NCBI RefSeq assembly: GCF_027943255.1
Contig: NC_072893.1
Coordinates: 25,070,001-25,134,000 of the forward strand
Source: Anastrepha obliqua
Lineage: Eukaryota; Arthropoda; Insecta; Diptera; Tephritidae
Direction: 5' to 3'
DNA: 64,000 bases
The position numbers and the translations under genes were made by a program. The notes under the pieces were generated by a model. It ran no database searches and was not told the DNA's origin. It saw nothing but the letters and a program-made list of their open reading frames with translations. Numbering within the stretch: the stretch's first letter is position 1; each line of letters opens with the position of its first letter. Of this stretch, positions 57,706 through 64,000 are shown piece after piece.

Positions 57706-59870
57706 TTTTTATTTTTTGAGTTCTATACTTTTCCTACTAATTTCACAAAAGACCAGCAAGTAAAAGTACCTGCAAAAAACACAAAACTCAATTGTAAACA
57801 TAAAATACGTTTTTTTCGCTATAAAAAAATTTTTTTTTTTTCATTTATGGGTCAATAGTTTTGACACAAAAATGAGTTTAAATCCAAAAAAATTCACTTC
57901 AACTTTAACATTTAAAGTTTTCTTTCAAGAAAATTGAGATATAAATACAAGAAAACTCAATAGATTAGCAAACTCAAGCGACTTCTAAGAAATTTCCAGT
58001 TAGAATCAACGGGTAGCAAGCGCACCATCACAACAAATCACAGAAAACAAAAGCACAAAAAAAAAAAAAAAAAAAAAAATTAAGTGACTCTTTGAAAGTA
58101 GTGCGAAGCAATCAATTCAATTGTGTACGCTTGTCAATACTGCAATATTCGTTTGGCTGTGCAAAAGTACTCGTACGAATGAAAAGAAACTCAAGCAGCT
58201 GCAAAGTTGCCACAACAATCACTGCTGAACCACTCACAAAACTTTTCTCATTAATTTAAAATTTTCAAAATATCTTACTTTGATTTCCCACAAAAGAATG
58301 CAATTTTGCCCATTTCTATTGCTTTTAATTTTTACGGCAAATGCATTCCGCTTACACGAGAACGCACTTGAGATTGTTCTAAATTATTCAAAGAAAATTA
58401 TTAAGTTTCTTGATGGCCACCACCCACATACTTAGTTAATGCCAACCACACTTACCGGGCCATAATGAAGAGTCTCAGCAAATGCAGAGCTAAAAAATGC
58501 GCAGCATAATTGCAATGAGATTGGATTTCATTCGAATTTCACGATTGGCATGTGTGGATGTGCATATGTATATGTATGTGTGTGTGTATGTACATTGCTG
58601 CTACTGCCACAAAATATGCATCATTAATTTCCTGTAATGCACTGAAAGTGAAAATGAGCAAATCGCTCACATACGACGAGCTTTGCTTTGGAATACCTTA
58701 ACAAGATAATTTGTAATAATGTTACTCATACGCCCCGTTGGATTTAACTAGAAATGCTTGTTGTGGCACATGCAGATGGCATACATATGCATGTGTGTAT
58801 GCATATGCTTTACGTAAGTGTGCGCAGCTGCATAATTCAGGAGCTGCGACTATATACGTGCATTTATTTGCATAAGTATGTACTCAGCAAGAAGCGCAGG
58901 AAGGTAGGCTAGGCAAGCCGCAGATGGCAAAGCATTACCACGACACAAAAAAAACGGATTAAAGAGGAAAACTACAAGCACAATCAGGTCAATAGCCCAA
59001 CAACTCTATGATTAAGTACAGGAAGTGGAGAGATAATCTGTTTTTTATTATTGTTGTTGTTGTTTTTCTAATTTGTTTCTCTATCAAATAGAGCATCTAC
59101 ACTCTGTGATTTGGATGTAGTTTGTGAAGGGTAAGAAGACATGCCTAAATGTATGCTTTGACAACAGTTTTCTATGCATTTATATGCATCCATACATTAT
59201 AGGGATGTCGAAACCGTGTTGCCGTAATAATAATTCATTAATTTTTTTTTCGAGTGCAAGACTCGTTTTTTAAAATTCATTAAATATTTTCGAAAGCAAA
59301 AGAAATCTTAAAAAGAAATTTTAAAAATAGTTTAAAAAAGAAAACTCACATTCATCCAAGAAGCAAAATTTTTACTTTTCCCTTTCAAAAAACTAATAAG
59401 AGTACGAAAAATTGCTAATGCAGGAATTCATGTATGATTTACTTGCAAAGTCGTGCTTTTAAACGGCAGTCAGTACGCGCCACAAATTGAAAGAACAATA
59501 CTAAGGCTCAAGTTTCAATGGTCTGCTATTATTACAAATACATTTTAACCCATTCCGATACCAGCTTTCAGGGAAATAAATAATAATTTTTCATATTTTT
59601 GCACTCAATTTAAAGTTTTCAGATGAAAAAAGAAAGAAATTTTAAATAAGGAAGTGATTTTCTTTGACGTTATGGTCATATGGGATTTGGTCGATTGGTT
59701 TTATGGACTGCACTAAATACGGAAACAAGCTTTTCTGCATGCTGCTGAATTTTATTTATTTGGTTCCAAAAGGCGGATCGACTTGAAACTTTGTCCAGAC
59801 AGTGTTACAACAAAAATAATATAATTAGAAACAGGAAAAAAAAATCAATTAAAAAACACAAAAATATTCT
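57706..59870. other. unassigned stretch with microsatellites
   Basis: A25 tract at 58055-58079, GT tract at 58577-58591, CATATGCATG repeats at 58780-58810 and TTGTTG at 59048-59062. No gene or RNA is supported. Confidence 0.4.
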
Positions 59871-60070
59871 AGGCGAATGGGTCAGTGCGTGACTACAATA
59901 CGGTCGGGCTAGAGTCTTCGGGCATGAAAAACCAAATAATTTAAAATGTTTTTTCTAAAAATGTTGCTACTCGGCGAGTGTATTTTTCGTGTATCTGTCG
60001 TTCGAAGGCGGCACAAAACTGCCAAAACACCCACTAAAGGGGGTAGTGGCCCATTACTAGGTTGTACCTC
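59871..60070 (+). mobile_element. degraded SINE head (possible)
   Basis: AGGCGAATGGGTCAGTGCGT resembles the tRNA-like A-box of the SINE family, with GACTACAATACGGTCGGGCT following. Body similarity is weak (CTCGGCGAGTGTATTTTTCG). No clear B-box. Confidence 0.45.
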
Positions 60071-60170
60071 ACCTGAATATGAATACACTTGTGCGAACGA
60101 GATCAAAATTCATGAATTCCATGGCTGAAGTGAAAATCTGGAAGGGCAGAAAAATACGCCTCCACAACTA

Positions 60171-61463
60171 CGAGGGGTGCCTTTTATATGTCGGGATTTG
60201 GAAACCCTGGTGTTGCAATCTGGCAACTGACAGCTTTATCGCAAAGTTTGACATTTTTTGGCTTTTACGTACTCAGAACGTTTTGAAATACCGACGCTAT
60301 TTGTGTTGTTTACAGTAACTTAAAAGATTCATCTCGGTCCAAAAATGGAATTAAATCGTGAACATTTTCGTGCGAGTATTTTTTACAACTTTCGACGCGG
60401 ATTAACTCAGCAACATTGCATGGATGAATTTAATTCATTTTTTGGCGATGAAGCTCCATCAAGGACCAGTGTTTATCGATGGTATGGTGAATTCAATCGT
60501 GGTCGTAGTTAACTCCAAGACGAATTTCGAGAAGGTCGTCCAAAATCAGTTGTTGTTCCGAAAACCATTGATGCTGTGCGCGAACTGATATTGCAAGATC
60601 GTCATGTGACCTATCGTGAGATTGAGACAATCTTAGGCATTAGTGGGACCAGCATACATTCAATATTGCATAAACATTTGACTGTCAAAAAAATTTTTTC
60701 GCGTTGGATCCCACACAATTTGTCAATCGCTCAAAAAAAAGGCTCGTGTCGATTGGTCGAAGGAAATGCTCAAAAAATACGATCGCGGGGCTTCGAAACA
60801 CGTCTATGACATCGTGACAGGTGATGAATCATGGATTTACGCATATGAGCCCGAAAGTAAACAGCAGTCGACTGTATGGGTGTTTCAAGATGAGCCAAAT
60901 CCAACAAAAGTTGTTCGCGCACGAAGCACTTCCAAGCAAATGGTCGCCTGTTTTTTCGGAAAAACTGGACATATCGCAACCGTACAACTAGAACAACGCA
61001 GAACAGTAAATTCTGAGTGGTACACAACCATTTGTTTGCCAGTTGTCTTCCAAGAAATTAGGAAAACCAATCGCCAAAGACGGATCACTCTTCACCAGAA
61101 CAATGCGAGCTCTCACACATCGGCTCAAACAACTGCATTTTTGAGCACCCAAAACATCGAATTAATGGGTCATCCGCCGTGTAGTCCTGACTTGGCACCG
61201 AATGACTTCTTTTTATTCCCGTACATAAAAAACAAACTGAGAGGTCAACGTTTTTCGACACCTGAAGAAGCGGTTGTGGCATTGAGAATGCATGTTTTAG
61301 AGGTACCTCATTCAGAGTGGCAAAAGTGCTTCGACAATTGGTTCAAACGCATGCAAAAGTGTATAGATCTTCATGGAGAATATTTTGAAAAACAGTAAAG
61401 TGATTTTCGATGATTAAAATTTGTTTTTGTTCTCTAATCTCGACATATAAAAGGCACCCCTCG
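60171..61463 (+). mobile_element. mariner transposon, nearly complete, 1293 bp
   Basis: Inverted repeats CGAGGGGTGCCTTTTATATG + TCGGGATT (left) and the same with TCGAGATT (right, reversed) match 27 of 28 bases. TA flanks both ends (60169-60170, 61464-61465). It carries one transposase gene, at 60345-61398. Length, ITR size and TA duplication are as expected for the family. It sits immediately next to a minus-strand mariner fragment (61466-61720), so its TA target probably lay within that older element. Confidence 0.94.
60345..61398 (+). pseudogene. mariner transposase, disabled
   Basis: DDD-family transposase that cuts and pastes its own element at TA. The start is at 60345 (MELNREHFRASIFYNFRRGL). 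The N-terminal helix-turn-helix follows (GDEAPSRTSVYRWYGEFNRG), then the second DNA-binding half (RHVTYREIETILGISGTSIH). Three lesions are visible. A TAA interrupts at 60510-60512. A +1 frameshift lies in an A8 run at 60733-60740. The second catalytic Asp is Asn (codon AAC at 61099-61101, in LHQNNASSH). The first Asp (VTGDESW) and third Asp (SPDLAPND) remain, 34 residues after the changed position. The C-terminus HGEYFEKQ is intact. Corrected length would be about 350 residues, the family norm. With the catalytic loss it could not transpose even if the frame were open. Confidence 0.93.
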
Positions 61464-61465
61464 TA

Positions 61466-61720
61466 TTATATTTGATGAAAAACGCTTTCCACGTATGGAT
61501 TTTTTTAGGTCTGGAAGCAGATGAAAGTCGCTAGGGGTTTTTTCACGAGTTTTTTCCTTCAGCTGGTCTAAAAGGTTACACTAATATTCAGAATTTGTAA
61601 GTTTACCAGTTTGCACGTAATGCATAAACAAAATTCCTTTCGCATCCCAAAAGTTTCGCGCTGAATTAGTGCAAGTTTCAAGTGGTTCAAAATACTGGTT
61701 GATATTTGACAATTTTTTCT
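61466..61720 (-). mobile_element. mariner fragment, minus strand
   Basis: The minus strand reads ARNFWDAKGILFMHYVQTGK, then LTNSEY stop CNLLDQLKEKTREK, and, after a deletion, PSDFHLLPDLKKSIRGKRFSSN. It is the same family as the relic at 2655-3330. The fragment lacks its N-terminus and the middle catalytic block. Confidence 0.8.
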
Positions 61721-61794
61721 GCCGACGGCGTTGGTTGCTTTCTTTCATATGCAAAAAAAAAGTGGAATAGGCATTAAATGGAAAAAATGCACAA

Positions 61795-62092
61795 GTCCGC
61801 ATGCGAAAAAATTCTCAAAAATCAGAGTGATTTTGGATCTACTTGAAACTGACACTTTATTATACCGAAATTCAATGATCTATAAAACTGGATACTCGAA
61901 AATTTCCTAAAAATTCTGAGTAGAAATTTTAAACAGGGTTTGCGAATTTTATACAAAACTCGAAACTTTGTTTTATGTGGTAGTTGTGGAAGTATGAATT
62001 AAATTTTTATAAAAAATTACTGAAATTGCACAATAAATAAAATAAAAAGTCAAAACTTATCAATATGTGTTATTTTGACGCTAACTGTATAC
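61795..62092 (+). repeat. Tc1-type non-autonomous element copy
   Basis: Carries CGCATGCGAAAAAATTCTCA, GATCTACTTGAAACTGACAC and ATTATACCGAAATTCAATGA, and ends TTATTTTGACGCTAACTGTA (62066-62085). It lies beside the minus-strand mariner fragment. Confidence 0.72.
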
Positions 62093-62249
62093 ACCTATGT
62101 ATATAAACAAGAAAAACAAATTTTGGAATTTATTTATTGTTTATAATTTGGTCGAGTTTTTTAATATTTGTAACATTAAAAAAGATGATTGATTAGAATA
62201 AAACGTATCTACTCTCAAGAAAAATTCCTTCTTTTTTGGAACTAACTTT

Positions 62250-63220
62250 TAATTTTGGATAAAAATTTTAAATTTTTTATTTTTTGTGAAATTTTTTTTT
62301 TATTTTTTTTTGAAATTTTTTTGTTAAAAATATCTAATTTTTTTTGTTAAAATTTTTTAATTTTTTGTTAAAAACTAATTTAATTTTTTTGTTAAAAAAT
62401 AAAATTTTCTTGTAAATTTGTTAAAACTCAATTTTTTTAATTCAATTTCATTTTTTGTTAAAAATTTAATTTTTTCGCTAAACATTTTTTGTTGAAAATA
62501 TAATTTTTTGCTCAAAATTTGTGCTACAAGTTTTTGAGGTATATTTTTTTTTAAGTTTTGTATATATTATGTAGGTATTAAGAATTTTCAACATTAAAAG
62601 ATGAATAATTTAATAACACGTATCTACTAAAGATGAATAATTTAATAACACGTATCTACTTTCAAGAAAAATTCCTTTTTTTTTAACTAATTTTTAATTT
62701 TGGTTATAACTTTTAAATTTTTTAATTAAACAATTTTTTTTTTTTAATATTTTGTTAAATTTTTAGTTAACTTTTAATTGTTAAATTTTTTAAATTTTTT
62801 TTTTAAATTGATTTAATTTTTTTGTGAAAAAATTTATTTGTTTTGTTAAAATGTAAAACTTTTAGAAATTTTAAAAAAAATTTTAATTTAATTTTTTTTC
62901 TTAAAAATTTTTAATTAAATTTTTTTGTTAAAAATTTTTAATTTAATTTTGTGTTAAAAATTTAATTTTTTTGTTAAAAATTTAATTTTTTGTTAAAAAT
63001 TTTTTGTTAAAAATTTAATTTTTTGTTAAAAATTTAATTTTTTTGTAAATATTTTTTTTTTGTTAAAAATTAAATTTTGTTTTTTATTATTTTTTTTTTT
63101 TATTTAATTTTTTTGTTAAAAGTTTTTTTTTTTTTTTGTTTAAATTAAATTTATTTGTAAAAACTTTTTTTGGTAAAAATTTAATTTTTAACATTTATTA
63201 ACATCTTATATAGTATTTTT
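62250..63220. repeat. T-rich minisatellite
   Basis: Repeated TTTTTTGTTAAAAATTTAA units of about 16-20 bp, most regular at 62940-63060. A larger duplication near 62600-62670 (AAAGATGAATAATTTAATAA then CACGTATCTACT twice) is also present. No coding. Confidence 0.82.
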
Positions 63221-64000
63221 AACAAGCTGGCTTAAGTTTTCAAAATGTCGTTTATGTTGTTTTAAATTGAAGAAATAATAACCAAACCCTATTAATCTTT
63301 GATGTATGTACAGCAAAATGTATTTAAATCGCAGCTTGGTAAAGATTTTCTTATTTGTATTTAGAAACATTAGCTTTGTTGAATTTTTACTGAATTTAAT
63401 TTTAATTTTATGTCACGCAACAAATCCCGAAATTGCGGGATTACATTAAAAATTCCTCGAATCTCAAAATATCGCGATCACCAATATCGACGTCTCTTGT
63501 GCATGAGACAGTTATGTACCGAGTCCCTAAATCTCGGGTCTACATGGAAAAATAACCCCAAATATAAGGATCATCAATTCCTTCAATATTTCAATATTGG
63601 CAACCCTAGTGCACAAGCTTTGCAAATATTCCGTTATATTTATCTTCAATGTGTCGCTAGCGAAGCTTTGCCTATGTTTAGGCGCCTATAGAATATTCGT
63701 TGTATGATAAAATGACATATTTCGCAAATTCCAGATTTTCCTTTATAAATTTCTGCTGAGCATACTAAAGTGCATACCATCCCCTGCCACCCCCGTATAA
63801 GAGTATGTATGAGGAACTTGTACATATATACATAAATGCATGTATGCAAATACAACTACATTCACAAATTTCTCTTTGTAGGCGCAATGAGAACATTTAT
63901 GCAAAGGCTTAACACGGAGAAGCTCTTCATTTGGCCAGATTTCGTTTCGCTTACATAATTTCATGGCTCATATATTTGCGTGTGTATGTGTGTCGAATAT
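63221..64000. other. unassigned stretch to window end
   Basis: A 93-codon plus ORF (63410-63691) is not recognised. No gene is supported. Confidence 0.35.

Overview
This window is eukaryotic, AT-rich and mostly non-coding. It looks like a large intron or intergenic block of a higher fly. The best host assignment is a dipteran, most likely a tephritid fruit fly. The evidence is two exons whose translation matches the first double-stranded-RNA-binding domain of fly Adar, plus a typical dipteran load of mariner and Tc1 elements, RNase-H-bearing LINEs, an R1-type LINE, a copia relic and tRNA-headed SINEs. The tephritid call is inference. No bacterial-style operon, CRISPR array, rRNA or bona fide tRNA was found.

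Host gene: two minus-strand exons (5063-5217 and 5559-5652) with matching splice phases belong to Adar, the adenosine-to-inosine RNA editase. The gene reads right to left. Its remaining dsRBD and deaminase exons must lie left of base 1, because none is visible in 1-5062. A third minus-strand ORF segment (30398-30556) has a good start context, an in-frame upstream stop, a strong GTAAGT donor and a phase that fits the 5652 acceptor. It is a candidate alternative first coding exon of Adar, about 25 kb upstream. If that is right, most of 5.6-30.4 kb is one intron.

Layout. 0-5 kb: LINE 3' ends and a mariner relic. 5-5.7 kb: Adar exons. 6-15 kb: mariner, an inverted LINE fragment, a 115-128 bp tandem repeat, and a second RNase-H LINE with an inverted partner. 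15.7-19.3 kb: SINE and A/T-rich tracts. 20-25 kb: copia relic, a 380 bp TA-flanked MITE and a 738 bp TTAA-flanked element. 25-31 kb: mostly unique sequence, the candidate first exon, and LINE and Tc1 pieces. 31-40 kb: a 14 bp minisatellite, LINE pieces, a ~105 bp satellite and an A-rich satellite. 41-49 kb: SINE, MITEs with an internal tandem array, an RNase-H LINE, and a five-copy ~295 bp array. 49-57 kb: two more RNase-H LINE ruins, a second array sharing a module with the MITE at 42.4 kb, and a deleted mariner. 57-64 kb: SINE, a nearly complete mariner with both ITRs, and T-rich minisatellite.

No new enzymatic system is evident. The most interesting structures are: (i) the candidate Adar first exon; (ii) satellites grown from transposon ends (42.4, 46.7 and 53.5 kb); (iii) several unrelated LINE copies that all end in CCTAA-like tails; (iv) inverted transposon pairs, some probably inside Adar introns, that could form dsRNA, the substrate of the Adar protein; and (v) a 14 bp repeat rich in AGGTCA half-sites.
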